A stretch of 19,081 nt of DNA from Alphaproteobacteria bacterium (GCA_024279075.1 JAJRRX010000244.1:1-19081), one strand, 5' to 3'; counted from the stretch's first letter, positions 1 to 7,545 are shown. Numbers and translations: made by a program. Notes: generated by a model from the sequence alone, not told the origin.

Positions 1-61
1 CAACGTGCCGCAAAGTTTTTAACGCCTTAAACAGGCTGCAACAGGATTTTTGGAGAGCAAT

Positions 62-919
62 ATGCGAAATTTTTTGGCCGCAACAGCGGTTTCGGCATTG
101 ATGGTGTTTTCGGCAGGGGTAAGCTTTGCGCAAGAAGAGATAACGGCGGATACCGTAATTGCCAGCGTTAATGGCACCGATATCACGCTTGGTCACGTTA
201 TTGTGCTGCGCGCACAGCTACCGCAAGAATACCAAGGCCTGCCGGATGATGTGTTGTTTGAAGGCATTATTGCCCAGTTGATCGAGCAAACTTTGCTGGC
301 TGATTATGCCGAGGCCAATGTAGCCGATATTCCGCGTGAAGTGGGCCTCTCGCTAGATAACGAGCGCCGCGCGCTGTATGCCGCTGTGCAAATCGAAGAG
401 GTTGCAGGCCGGGATATTTCCGACGAGGCCATTCAAGCGGCATATGACGAGCAATACGGCAATCTGCCGCCCGAGCCTGAGTTTAATGCCAGCCATATAT
501 TGGTGGAAACCGAAGAAGAAGCGCTGGCCCTGATTGAAGAGCTAAACGGTGGCGCTGATTTTGCTGAATTGGCAAAAGAGAAATCCACCGGCCCTTCCGG
601 CCCCAATGGCGGCGAGCTGGGCTGGTTTGGCCTTGGTATGATGGTCGAGCCTTTTGAAGCCGCTGTGATCGAGATGGAAGTGGGTGCGATTTCAGCGCCT
701 GTGAACACCCAATTTGGCTGGCATGTGCTCATTCTTAACGAAAAGCGCGATAAACCTGCGCCGACGCTAGAAGAAACCACTGTTGCCCTGATGGATGGCC
801 TGCGCCAAGCGGCGGTTGAAGCCGAGATAGCGGCGCTTAAAGAAGGTGCAGATATCACGCGACCAGAGGAAGGCTTTGACGCCGCCTTGATGCGCGATGT
901 TTCTTTGTTGCTCAAGTAA
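62..919 (+). CDS. Exported parvulin-type peptidylprolyl isomerase (PpiC/SurA-like)
   Basis: This protein of about 285 residues should act in the periplasm, catalysing cis-trans isomerisation of prolyl bonds during folding of exported proteins. The N-terminus has a short basic start and a hydrophobic stretch (residues about 4-22) ending in SFAQ, which reads as a Sec signal peptide cleaved near residue 23. The rotamase domain lies at about residues 140-235 and shows the family's features: ASHILV, a FAELAKEKSTGPSG stretch, GGELGWFG, a VEPFEAAV stretch and the closing FGWHVL. The ATG at 62 is chosen because GGAG at 52-55 is well placed for it; an in-frame TTG at 50 would add four residues but overlaps that ribosome-binding site. 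The stop codon directly abuts the argJ start, so the two are probably co-transcribed. In Rhodobacterales this gene often lies divergent from secA, which would be just outside the window (prior knowledge, not seen). Confidence 0.9.
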   Translation: MRNFLAATAVSALMVFSAGVSFAQEEITADTVIASVNGTDITLGHVIVLRAQLPQEYQGLPDDVLFEGIIAQLIEQTLLADYAEANVADIPREVGLSLDNERRALYAAVQIEEVAGRDISDEAIQAAYDEQYGNLPPEPEFNASHILVETEEEALALIEELNGGADFAELAKEKSTGPSGPNGGELGWFGLGMMVEPFEAAVIEMEVGAISAPVNTQFGWHVLILNEKRDKPAPTLEETTVALMDGLRQAAVEAEIAALKEGADITRPEEGFDAALMRDVSLLLK

Positions 920-2236
920 ATGGCCAGCATCGATGCACGCATTGCGGCGCTAAAGGCCGAGCTGGCCACATTGGAGGCAGAACTACCGCCTCCGGTTTCG
1001 CCGCTTGCGCCTGCGGGGTTTCCTGAACTGCCGGTAATTGCCGGTGTGCGCTTTGCCACCGCTGCGGCGGGGGTAAAGTATGCGGGCCGCGTTGATGTTA
1101 TGCTGGCGGAGCTGTGTGAGGGCACGCAAATGGCGGGGGTTTTCACCCGCTCCACCACGCGCGCCGCGCCGGTTTTGCGCTGTGAGGAGGCCTTGGCCGC
1201 CCATACAGAATCCCCTGATAAAACTGGTAAATTTGCTATTCTGGTTAATTCTGGCAACGCCAATGCTTTTACGGGCGGGCGCGGCTTTGAAACTGTGGAT
1301 GCCTTGCGAGAAGCTGTGGCCAAAGCGCTGGATTGCCCCGCTGAAAAGGTGTTTACGTCTTCAACCGGCGTCATCGGTGAGCCCCTCGACCATGGCCGGA
1401 TCGCAAACACCTTGGATGGGCTAAAAGCCACACTTGATCCGGCCTCAAGCGCCAGTGCCGCTCGCGCCATAATGACTACGGATACTTTCCCGAAGGGGGC
1501 GAGTGCTACGGTTGATCTGGGCGGTGTGCCCGTGCGCATTGCAGGCTTTGCCAAAGGCTCGGGCATGATCGCGCCGGATATGGCGACCATGCTGGTCTAT
1601 ATATTTACAGATGCCAAAATCTCGCAATCCGTGTTGCAGAAAATGCTATGGCTGGAGAATGCGAGCACGTTTAACTGCATCACGGTGGACGGGGATACCT
1701 CGACCTCGGACACGCTGCTACTGGCGGCAACGGGGCAGGCGGATATGCCTGTAATAGATGATTTCGCGGACCCACGGGCGCGCGCATTCCGCGCTGCCTT
1801 GCAAAGGCTGATGCGCGACCTTGCCCAACAAGTGGCACGGGACGGTGAGGGCGCGACCAAGCTGATCGAAGTGCGGGTGACGGGGGCAAATGCAGATGGC
1901 CCCGCGCACCGCATTGCCATGTCCATCGCTAATTCTCCCTTGGTGAAAACAGCCGTGGCGGGGGAGGACCCGAACTGGGGCCGCGTGGTGATGGCCGTGG
2001 GCAAAGCGGGGGAGCGGGCCGACCGTGACCGCCTCACGATTAAATTCGGCGATATTCTGGTGGCGGAAAACGGCTGGGTGGCCCCGAGCTATACCGAGGA
2101 AGCGGGCGCGACTTATATGAAGCAGAGCGAGATCGTGATCTCGGTGGATATCGGGCTGGATAGTGGCAAGGCCACGGTTTGGACCTGTGATCTGACCCAT
2201 CAATATATCACCATAAACGCCGATTACCGCTCATGA
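920..2236 (+). CDS. argJ: Bifunctional glutamate N-acetyltransferase / amino-acid acetyltransferase ArgJ
   Basis: ArgJ moves the acetyl group from N-acetylornithine to glutamate (and, in bifunctional forms, can use acetyl-CoA) in cytoplasmic arginine synthesis. The precursor self-cleaves before a threonine. That site is visible as the block KGSGMIAPDMATML, with Thr223 the predicted N-terminal nucleophile of the beta chain. Other family landmarks are SPLAPAGFPELP near the start, VFTRSTTRAAP, NSGNANAFTG, the SSTGVIGEPL block and EDPNWGRVVMAVGKAG. The protein is 438 residues, longer than the usual 405-415, because about 25 residues precede the conserved start; they read as a short charged helix (see findings). 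The ATG at 920 follows the stop of the prolyl isomerase with no gap and no clear ribosome-binding site, suggesting translational coupling. Its stop overlaps the mutT start by four bases. Confidence 0.96.
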   Translation: MASIDARIAALKAELATLEAELPPPVSPLAPAGFPELPVIAGVRFATAAAGVKYAGRVDVMLAELCEGTQMAGVFTRSTTRAAPVLRCEEALAAHTESPDKTGKFAILVNSGNANAFTGGRGFETVDALREAVAKALDCPAEKVFTSSTGVIGEPLDHGRIANTLDGLKATLDPASSASAARAIMTTDTFPKGASATVDLGGVPVRIAGFAKGSGMIAPDMATMLVYIFTDAKISQSVLQKMLWLENASTFNCITVDGDTSTSDTLLLAATGQADMPVIDDFADPRARAFRAALQRLMRDLAQQVARDGEGATKLIEVRVTGANADGPAHRIAMSIANSPLVKTAVAGEDPNWGRVVMAVGKAGERADRDRLTIKFGDILVAENGWVAPSYTEEAGATYMKQSEIVISVDIGLDSGKATVWTCDLTHQYITINADYRS

Positions 2237-2631
2237 AAATCCTGTTGGTTTCTGCTGTTGCTTTGGTAGACGCCGATGGCCGCGTGCTGCTGGCGCAGCG
2301 CCCCGAGGGCAAATCTATGGCGGGGCTGTGGGAATTCCCCGGCGGCAAGGTGGAGCCGAGCGAAACCCCCGAGCAGGCGCTGATCCGCGAGTTGCAAGAG
2401 GAACTGGGCATAGACACATGGCAAAGCTGCCTTGCGCCTCTGACCTTCGCCAGCCACGCTTACGATGATTTCCACCTGCTGATGCCATTGTTTATCTGCC
2501 GCAAATGGCAAGGCACGCCGCAAGCGCGCGAGGGCCAAGTGCTCAAATGGGTGCGGCCAATGGCGCTGCGGGATTACCCGATGCCGCCGGCGGATATTCC
2601 GCTAATTCCTGTGCTGCAAGATTGGCTCTAA
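2233..2631 (+). CDS. mutT: MutT-type Nudix hydrolase (8-oxo-dGTP diphosphatase)
   Basis: This 132-residue protein has a complete Nudix box at residues 38-60, running from G38 through E44 and the REL.EELGI core, with the metal-binding glutamates E53, E56 and E57 present. The preceding LAQRPEGKSMAGLWEFPGGK is the typical MutT lead-in. MutT proteins hydrolyse oxidised dGTP to the monophosphate and prevent A:T to C:G mutations. Length and motif spacing are normal for MutT. The ATG overlaps the argJ stop in an ATGA arrangement, so translation is probably coupled. The exact substrate is inferred from the family; related Nudix enzymes with other nucleotide substrates cannot be excluded from sequence alone. 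Confidence 0.88.
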   Translation: MKILLVSAVALVDADGRVLLAQRPEGKSMAGLWEFPGGKVEPSETPEQALIRELQEELGIDTWQSCLAPLTFASHAYDDFHLLMPLFICRKWQGTPQAREGQVLKWVRPMALRDYPMPPADIPLIPVLQDWL

Positions 2632-2674
2632 TAGCCCTTAGCGCGCCCACACGTCGCGCAGAGATCACGGAGGT

Positions 2675-2702
2675 GGGTTGTTCCTAGGCGGACACACAAC
2701 CC
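2675..2702 (+). terminator. Possible weak terminator hairpin after mutT
   Basis: GGGTTGT at 2675-2681 pairs with ACAACCC at 2696-2702, and TCC (2682-2684) can pair with GGA (2690-2692) inside the loop. It starts 43 bases after the mutT stop, where a terminator for the ppi-argJ-mutT run would be expected. No run of T follows (the next bases are CTTGTTATTG), so it is not a textbook intrinsic terminator. Confidence 0.3.
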
Positions 2703-2883
2703 CTTGTTATTGAAAGGATTTCACTATCGAAACCTGCAATAGAATGTGGTTAAGTTTTTGCCACACACCTTACTTCAGGGAAAATCTATCGAAATTCGTT
2801 TAATTTTTCTAGCCGGAATTAGCTGCACACGCAGAGCAATTGGAACAAAGAAGTGCGGGAAGGGTCTTTCTCCGCCAGAACGT

Positions 2884-2913
2884 GATCTGATCGACTAAAC
2901 CTCAAATCAGATC
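2884..2913. repeat. Perfect 8-bp inverted repeat in the intergenic gap
   Basis: GATCTGAT at 2884-2891 and ATCAGATC at 2906-2913 are exact reverse complements separated by 14 bases. It could be a hairpin or a protein-binding site. No T-run flanks it on either strand, so a terminator role is not supported. Confidence 0.35.
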
Positions 2914-3123
2914 TAAGTAGATTGACACTATATGAGCTGATCGCTGCCATAATTTAGCATTACTCCTAGACACCAAGTATTACCTTGCAACCCGTAATCG
3001 CAACAAGGCTGAAATGATTGCACATTCTCAAGTTAACTTTTGCATCACTTTGAATAGAACCGAAATCAGCTCAAATTTGAAAAAGATCAAAATACTCAAG
3101 AGCAAATTTCTGCAGTTATAAAT

Positions 3124-4521
3124 TTAGTACGGCCAGTTCATCTCAATCCCAGCTAGACGTTCAAAAGCAAACCCAGCGCGCATGGTACCAAGGTCATCTA
3201 AGCGGCGGCCTGCGATTTGCATGCCTTGGGGCATACCGTCAATGAATCCGGCATTTACATTTAGCGCGGGTGCGCCGGTTTGGTTAAACGGAATGGCAAA
3301 GTTGCAATGGGCGAAATGGACTGTTTCATCAGCGCCAACAGCCTCTGCGGGGAATTGTGCATCGGTCATGGCAGGGGAGATCACATAGTCATAGGGGGCC
3401 AAAACCGAGGTGACCCGTGCTTTGAAAATCTCAAGGTCATAAAGCGCGGCGCTTAGCTGTGGCGCACTGGCTTTTTCCACCCGTTTGCTCCACTCAATCA
3501 GGTGCGGCAGCACCAAATGGCGGCGCTCCTCTGGCAAGCTCATCAGTTCGTAATGGGCGCGGGATTGTAGGAACAGGTTGAGCGAGGGCATCGGGTCCAC
3601 CTTAACCAGCGTTGGCACCAACTCGACAATCGCACCAGCGGCCTCAAACACGGCGGCGGCTTTGGTGATGGTGGCTTCCACATCGGGCGCAAGGGCGCGC
3701 CCGAAGCCCATATCGAGCATCAAGCCAATGCGCTTGCCCTTCAGAAAATCATCCGGCGTTTCGCTTAGTTTGCGGTAAGGCACCTCGTCACAGGGTGGTA
3801 GCGATTCAAAATCGCGGTCATCGGGGCGCACCAGCACGCTCATCAACAGGCCGGCATCATCGGTCGAGCGCGCCATTGGGCCAGCCGCCCGCAAGGGGCT
3901 GGGGGCGAGGTGCGGAATGCGGCCACGGCTGGGCTTAAGGCCGGAAAGGCCGTTATGGGCGGCGGGTATGCGCACCGAGCCAGCGATATCGGTGCCAACA
4001 GCCAAGGGCGCGATGCCAGCCGCCACGGCAGCACCGGAGCCAGCACTGGAGCCGCCGGTATTTGCTTTTAAGTTCCACGGGTTGCGCACAATGCCGAATT
4101 GTGAGCTAACGCCGGCCGCCAACATGCCAAAATCGGGCATGGTGGTTTTGGCAAACACAATGCCGCCTGCCTCTTTGATGCGTGCGGCGGGGGGGAGGTC
4201 CTCGATGGCTGGTGCGCCGGTATAGCCCGCCGAGCCGTGATAATAATCAAACCCGATGCACTTCACGCTGTCTTTTAGCAGCACCGGCACCCCATCAAGC
4301 GGGCCACAGGGCGCGCCGCTTTGCCAACGGGCCTCGGATTTTGCTGCCAGCTTAAGGGCGTTTTCTTCCCGTAGGCTGAACAGAGCGTTAATATCGGGGT
4401 TCACCCGTGCGGCCTGCGCGAGGTGCGCCTGCATCACCTCAACCGGCGATAGGGATTTCTCCGCATATTTCCGCAACATCTCTTGTGCAGATAGGGTGCA
4501 AAGCTCGTTCTCATATGACAT
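3124..4521 (-). CDS. Amidase signature family hydrolase
   Basis: This 465-residue cytoplasmic enzyme belongs to the amidase signature family, which cleaves amide bonds with a Ser-cisSer-Lys triad. All three residues are visible: K83 in DGVPVLLKDSV, S158 in the glycine-serine-rich GGSSAGSGAAVAAG, and the nucleophile S182 in GTDIAGSVRIPA. The spacing (75 residues from K to cis-Ser, 24 to the nucleophile) matches that of fatty-acid amide hydrolase. Length is normal. I chose the ATG at 4521 (MSYENEL) because the longer frame would begin with a TTG at 4575 inside an unconserved leader; a GGAG lies about 12 bases upstream of the ATG, rather far. It is not GatA, since no gatB/gatC neighbours exist. 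Substrate cannot be read from sequence. It is divergent from the kinase/regulator/ABC run, with which it probably shares regulation. Confidence 0.9.
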   Translation of the reverse strand: MSYENELCTLSAQEMLRKYAEKSLSPVEVMQAHLAQAARVNPDINALFSLREENALKLAAKSEARWQSGAPCGPLDGVPVLLKDSVKCIGFDYYHGSAGYTGAPAIEDLPPAARIKEAGGIVFAKTTMPDFGMLAAGVSSQFGIVRNPWNLKANTGGSSAGSGAAVAAGIAPLAVGTDIAGSVRIPAAHNGLSGLKPSRGRIPHLAPSPLRAAGPMARSTDDAGLLMSVLVRPDDRDFESLPPCDEVPYRKLSETPDDFLKGKRIGLMLDMGFGRALAPDVEATITKAAAVFEAAGAIVELVPTLVKVDPMPSLNLFLQSRAHYELMSLPEERRHLVLPHLIEWSKRVEKASAPQLSAALYDLEIFKARVTSVLAPYDYVISPAMTDAQFPAEAVGADETVHFAHCNFAIPFNQTGAPALNVNAGFIDGMPQGMQIAGRRLDDLGTMRAGFAFERLAGIEMNWPY

Positions 4522-4660
4522 GCCGCTATTAAACTCCGTTCCAAGCCGTTGTGCAGGGGCTAACCACTTTAACAAATGTTTAATGGTTAAGCCTCAGGTG
4601 AACCCGTAAAAAGAAGATTCCCTTTATCTCTACACCTACAAAACAGTAAATACCACAATA

Positions 4661-4689
4661 ATTCTGCATAATACCATCATATCGGTCAA
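4661..4689 (-). promoter_or_regulatory. Candidate promoter for the amidase
   Basis: Read on the minus strand, TTGACC (plus 4684-4689) is followed after 17 bases by CAGAAT (plus 4661-4666), a fair match to -35 and -10 boxes. The -35 box lies inside the left arm of the CGGTCA/TGACCG inverted repeat, so a protein bound there would compete with RNA polymerase. Assigned by eye only. Confidence 0.35.
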
Positions 4690-4701
4690 AATAAATGACC
4701 G
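4683..4701. promoter_or_regulatory. Candidate operator CGGTCA-N7-TGACCG
   Basis: CGGTCA (4683-4688) and TGACCG (4696-4701) form a perfect 6-bp inverted repeat with an A+T spacer of seven bases. It covers the predicted amidase -35 box and lies 13 bases upstream of the predicted -35 box of the kinase operon, so one bound regulator could act on both divergent transcripts. The natural candidate regulator is the DeoR-type protein at 6700, but this is inference. Confidence 0.4.
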
Positions 4702-4714
4702 TTATGTGTGTTCA

Positions 4715-4743
4715 TTGCCAAGGTTTTCGGTTAGAAATAGAGT
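4715..4743 (+). promoter_or_regulatory. Candidate promoter for the kinase-deoR operon
   Basis: TTGCCA (4715-4720) and TAGAGT (4738-4743) are separated by 17 bases, matching 5/6 and 4/6 of the sigma-70 consensus. Transcription would start near 4750, about 43 bases before the first kinase ATG, within the next inverted repeat. Confidence 0.4.
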
Positions 4744-4747
4744 GATA

Positions 4748-4765
4748 TCCCGCGATACCGCGGGA
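4748..4765. promoter_or_regulatory. Candidate operator TCCCGCG-N4-CGCGGGA at the predicted transcription start
   Basis: A perfect 7-bp G+C-rich inverted repeat (arms 4748-4754 and 4759-4765) lies in otherwise A+T-rich leader DNA, over the predicted +1 of the kinase operon and 27 bases upstream of the ATG at 4793. The position suits a repressor operator; a short RNA hairpin in the leader is the alternative. Confidence 0.4.
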
Positions 4766-4792
4766 GAAAACAGGGATTGGAAGGAAGGTTTT

Positions 4793-5701
4793 ATGACAGA
4801 TATCATGCTTTTTCCCCGGTATATTGCGGCAGGCGCGCGCCTTACGGCTCCGATTGCCCCCATTGCCCACCCAATGAACCAAGGGGTTGATGGGCGGTCT
4901 GGGTTTGTTTCAGGCACAAACGGAGAGCGGCTTTTTGTGAAAACGCTCAGCTCTGACCAAGCGCGCTGGGTGAATTTTGAGAATGCAGCCTTAATGGCGG
5001 GAAACGCTGGTAAAGCGGGGCTTTCGCCGCGATTGCTGGCCTATAATAGTGATGCGCAGAGCTTTTTGTTTGAGGCCTTAAGTGATGAATGGCGGCCAAG
5101 CATCGTGATGGACCTACGGGATGAAGCTATAGGCGCGCAGGTTATTTTGGCGACAAAATCCCTGCATGCCTTGCCACCCTTAGCCCCGAGTGCGCCAACT
5201 ATGGCGGCGCTTAAGGCCGCGATGATAACCGCGCGGGTTACGCCCCCGGAGCATTTTGAAGCCATGCAGGCCGAGGTTGCCAAGATCGAACAGGCCTTCG
5301 CCGCGGCGGGCCAAGAGTGCGCCCCGTGCCACATGGAAAACAGCCTGTCCAACTTTATGCTGGGGCCGAAGGGCGCGGTAAAAACCGTTGATTTTGACCG
5401 TGCAGCCAATGGGGACCCGCTCGCCGACCTCGGCGCGCTGTGCAATGAGTATTGCCGCAGCGAGGCAGACATCGCGCTAGCGGTGGAGGTTTACGCCGGG
5501 CAAGCCAGTCCGGCCCTTGTGGCGCGGGTAAAGCTGCACATGATTCTCGCGGCGTTTACTTGGGGCATGTGGGGCAAGGTTTCGCATTTCACTACCGACC
5601 AGCGCGAGATCGAGTATTATAAATATGGCGAAAACCAGTTCGTGCGCTGTGGATATCACATTGCCACATGGGATGTTGACCAACTGATAGGGGAGATGTG
5701 A
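4793..5701 (+). CDS. Choline/aminoglycoside-kinase-like phosphotransferase, altered catalytic loop (kinase 1)
   Basis: This 302-residue protein has the fold markers of the APH/choline kinase family: a beta-strand lysine in LFVK (K50), a candidate helix glutamate in NFENAAL (E63), a catalytic loop PCHMENSLSNF (residues 178-188) and the metal-binding VDFDRA (D200). The family normally reads H-x-D-x4-N in the loop. Here His180 and Asn187 remain but the catalytic Asp is Glu182. The C-terminal half (WGMWGKVSHF, then IEYYKYGENQF) resembles bacterial choline kinase-like proteins. The ATG at 4793 is preceded by a strong AAGGAAGG (4781-4788); an in-frame codon further upstream (4706) lacks such a site. 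It ends one base before kinase 2, so the two are surely co-transcribed. The phosphate acceptor is unknown; choline, ethanolamine or another amino alcohol is possible. The Glu substitution may reduce or abolish activity. Confidence 0.85.
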   Translation: MTDIMLFPRYIAAGARLTAPIAPIAHPMNQGVDGRSGFVSGTNGERLFVKTLSSDQARWVNFENAALMAGNAGKAGLSPRLLAYNSDAQSFLFEALSDEWRPSIVMDLRDEAIGAQVILATKSLHALPPLAPSAPTMAALKAAMITARVTPPEHFEAMQAEVAKIEQAFAAAGQECAPCHMENSLSNFMLGPKGAVKTVDFDRAANGDPLADLGALCNEYCRSEADIALAVEVYAGQASPALVARVKLHMILAAFTWGMWGKVSHFTTDQREIEYYKYGENQFVRCGYHIATWDVDQLIGEM

Positions 5702-5702
5702 G

Positions 5703-6644
5703 ATGTTAGCGCAAAAGATGAATACTGCCACATCGGAGGCGGAACGCAGCCTTGAGGCCTCGCTGAACAAAATCAGCGATTGGCAGGGGCAAACGATTAC
5801 CTACCAGCGGGTGAATGCGGGCTATACCAACTTTAACTATCTGGTGCATGTGGCCGAGCAGGGCCGCACCTATTTTGCCAAGGTTGCTGGCCCCAATACC
5901 GAGGTTTTTATTAACCGCCAAGTGGCGCATGAGGCGGCGGTGCTGTCTGCCACCACAGGTGTTGGCCCCAATATCGCGCAGTATATCGAGGAAGATAACT
6001 TCGAGGTTTATGATTTTCTGGAAGGCTACCGCAACTGCACCATCACCGATATGCTGGACCCTGAAGTCGCGCAAAAGGTCATGCAGGGTTATGCTAAAAT
6101 CCACGCGGGCGCACCGCTTTCGGCCACCAAAACAGGGTTCGCGCAAATTCGCGAGCACGCCGAGCAGGTGCTGGCGGCCAAGGCCGATGCGCCGCTGGAT
6201 ATGGCGGAACTGATGGCGCGGGTAGACGAGGTGGAAGCGGCGATTATGGCCGCTGGCTTTACCCCTGTGCCCTGCTTTAATGACTGCTACGTGACTAACT
6301 ATATGGTGAACAACGCCCGCGAGATGAAGATTATTGATTGGGAATACGGCGCCAATAATGATGCATACTGGGACCTTGCTTCTTATTTCTTCGAGTGCTT
6401 CGCCGATGCCCAAACCCGCAGCCACCTGCTGAAAAGCTATAAGCCCGATGCAGGGGCAAAGGAAGATGCGCGGATCACGCTTTATGCGCCGCTGGTGTGC
6501 ATTAAGTGGGGGCTATGGGCCTCGCTGCAATCAAGCATTTCCTCCATCGAATTTGACTACCTGAAATACGCCGACTTGCTCTTCCTGCGCGCGCGCTACC
6601 TGATCGGGCAGCCGGCTTGGAAAGCGGCGCTAACGGCGCTGTGA
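5703..6644 (+). CDS. Choline/ethanolamine-kinase-like phosphotransferase (kinase 2)
   Basis: This 313-residue protein is a second member of the APH/choline kinase family and a clear but distant relative of kinase 1. It has a nucleotide-loop region NAGYTNFNYLV (38-48), the ATP-binding lysine in YFAK (K60), a candidate partner glutamate in AHEAAV (E77), the catalytic loop PCFNDCYVTNY (190-200) and the metal-binding IIDWEYGANND (D212). The loop keeps the catalytic Asp194 and Asn199, but the usual histidine is Phe192. The IDWEYG and KWGLWA stretches are typical of choline/ethanolamine kinase relatives. GGGGAG lies about seven bases before the ATG. It follows kinase 1 by one base and precedes the DeoR-type regulator by 55 bases. 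The substrate is not determined; activity is more likely than for kinase 1 because the catalytic Asp is kept. Confidence 0.87.
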   Translation: MLAQKMNTATSEAERSLEASLNKISDWQGQTITYQRVNAGYTNFNYLVHVAEQGRTYFAKVAGPNTEVFINRQVAHEAAVLSATTGVGPNIAQYIEEDNFEVYDFLEGYRNCTITDMLDPEVAQKVMQGYAKIHAGAPLSATKTGFAQIREHAEQVLAAKADAPLDMAELMARVDEVEAAIMAAGFTPVPCFNDCYVTNYMVNNAREMKIIDWEYGANNDAYWDLASYFFECFADAQTRSHLLKSYKPDAGAKEDARITLYAPLVCIKWGLWASLQSSISSIEFDYLKYADLLFLRARYLIGQPAWKAALTAL

Positions 6645-6699
6645 GCTTGCACTTTACGCCAAACCCCTGTTATGCAAAAGGCAAACACTGGAGGCAGGC

Positions 6700-7461
6700 A
6701 TGAAAGCCAAAGAACGGCAGCGCAAGATTCTGGAAATTGTTCGGCAGCAGGACAGGGCCACGGTGGAGGAGCTTTCGAGCCTGCTCGGCATTTCCTATGA
6801 AACCGTGCGGCGAGACCTCACAGACCTCGCCAAAACCGGCAAGGTCCAGAAGATCCACGGTGGGGCCACCTTGCCGCGCATGTTTGGTGAAGGCCCGTTT
6901 CAGCAGCGCATGGCCGAAAATGCCGAAGCAAAGGCCAGAATCGCGCAGGCCGCGGCACCGCTTTTTGCCAAAGGAGACACGATATTCATCGATACCGGCT
7001 CCACCACGCTCTATTTTGCCGAATGCCTGTCAGAAATCTCCGGCCTGACGATTATTACCAATTCCACGGCCATTGCCCGCGTTACCTCAATCGCTGAGTC
7101 AAAAAACCGGATATTTTTACTGGGCGGCGAGTTTAGCTCGAATAATCACCAAACCGTTGGCACCATGGTGGCGGCGCAGGCGCGCTCGTTTCAGGCCCAT
7201 CATGCGGTGCTCACCATTGGGGCTTTGGATAGCAAAGCGGGCGCGATGGTGTTTTCGATTGAGGAAGCGCAGGTGGCGATCGCGATGATCGAGCAATCTC
7301 AATCGCTTACCATTATTGTCGACAGCTCCAAGTTTGACAAAATTGCCTCGTTCAAAGTGTGCTCGCTGGAAGAAATTGATCGCCTCGTATGTGAGAAAAA
7401 ACCCAATGGCGACCTCGGGAAAGCATTGGCTACGGCGAATGTAAGAATTACCGTCGCCTGA
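6700..7461 (+). CDS. DeoR/GlpR-family transcriptional regulator
   Basis: This 253-residue protein has the DeoR-type winged helix at residues about 5-57, with the family signature running from ATVEELSSLLGIS through ETVRRDL to KIHGGA. The C-terminal sensor domain (about 75-235) shows the phosphate-binding loop IDTGSTT (97-103), TNST (120-123), LLGGEF and the late VDSSKF. Regulators of this family are usually repressors released by a phosphorylated sugar or similar phosphorylated intermediate; the adjoining kinases could produce such a ligand (inference). GGAGG at 6690-6694 is well placed before the ATG. It lies between the kinases and the ABC importer, making it the most likely regulator of both and perhaps of the divergent amidase. 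No separate promoter was recognised in the 55-base gap upstream. Confidence 0.92.
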   Translation: MKAKERQRKILEIVRQQDRATVEELSSLLGISYETVRRDLTDLAKTGKVQKIHGGATLPRMFGEGPFQQRMAENAEAKARIAQAAAPLFAKGDTIFIDTGSTTLYFAECLSEISGLTIITNSTAIARVTSIAESKNRIFLLGGEFSSNNHQTVGTMVAAQARSFQAHHAVLTIGALDSKAGAMVFSIEEAQVAIAMIEQSQSLTIIVDSSKFDKIASFKVCSLEEIDRLVCEKKPNGDLGKALATANVRITVA

Positions 7462-7525
7462 ATTCCACGCAGACCTATTCCTTCGCAGGCACAAAGCTCC
7501 TAATTTTTGGCGCGAAAAATAAAAA

Positions 7526-7539
7526 TGTGGTAATCCACA
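7526..7539. promoter_or_regulatory. Candidate operator TGTGG-N4-CCACA upstream of the importer promoter
   Basis: A perfect 5-bp inverted repeat with a TAAT spacer ends seven bases before the predicted -35 box at 7546, centred near -48. This position is more usual for an activator site than for a repressor. The arms differ from both inverted repeats in the amidase-kinase gap. Confidence 0.35.
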
Positions 7540-7545
7540 GAAAAC

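Larger units (their letters stand above)
2632..3123. other. A+T-rich gap of about 490 bp between convergent genes
   Basis: This stretch separates the 3' ends of mutT (plus) and the amidase (minus). It is visibly richer in A and T than its neighbours, mainly from about 2700 onward. I see no open reading frame of reasonable length, no tRNA and no terminal repeats. It contains a weak hairpin just after mutT and one perfect 8-bp inverted repeat (both listed separately). A TTGACA at 2922-2927 has no -10 box at a proper distance (the nearest, CATAAT, leaves a 20-base spacer), so I do not call a promoter. Confidence 0.6.

Noticed and set aside
433..1590. Long minus-strand open frame of 385 codons opposite the prolyl isomerase and argJ
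   Set aside because: It lies antisense to two clear conserved genes, is rich in Ser, Ala and Pro as expected of a shadow frame, and shows no recognisable motif.
2922..2953. TTGACA followed by CATAAT in the convergent gap as a promoter
   Set aside because: The spacer is 20 bases, too long for a usual sigma-70 promoter, and no gene follows.
3124..4521. Amidase as GatA of the tRNA amidotransferase
   Set aside because: No gatB or gatC nearby, and the sequence around the active site and C-terminus reads as a general amidase.
4522..4575. Longer amidase start with a TTG at 4575
   Set aside because: The added 18 residues are not family-like and the ATG at 4521 gives the normal family length.
5706..6425. 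Minus-strand open frame of 239 codons opposite kinase 2
   Set aside because: Antisense to a gene with clear kinase motifs; no recognisable domain of its own.
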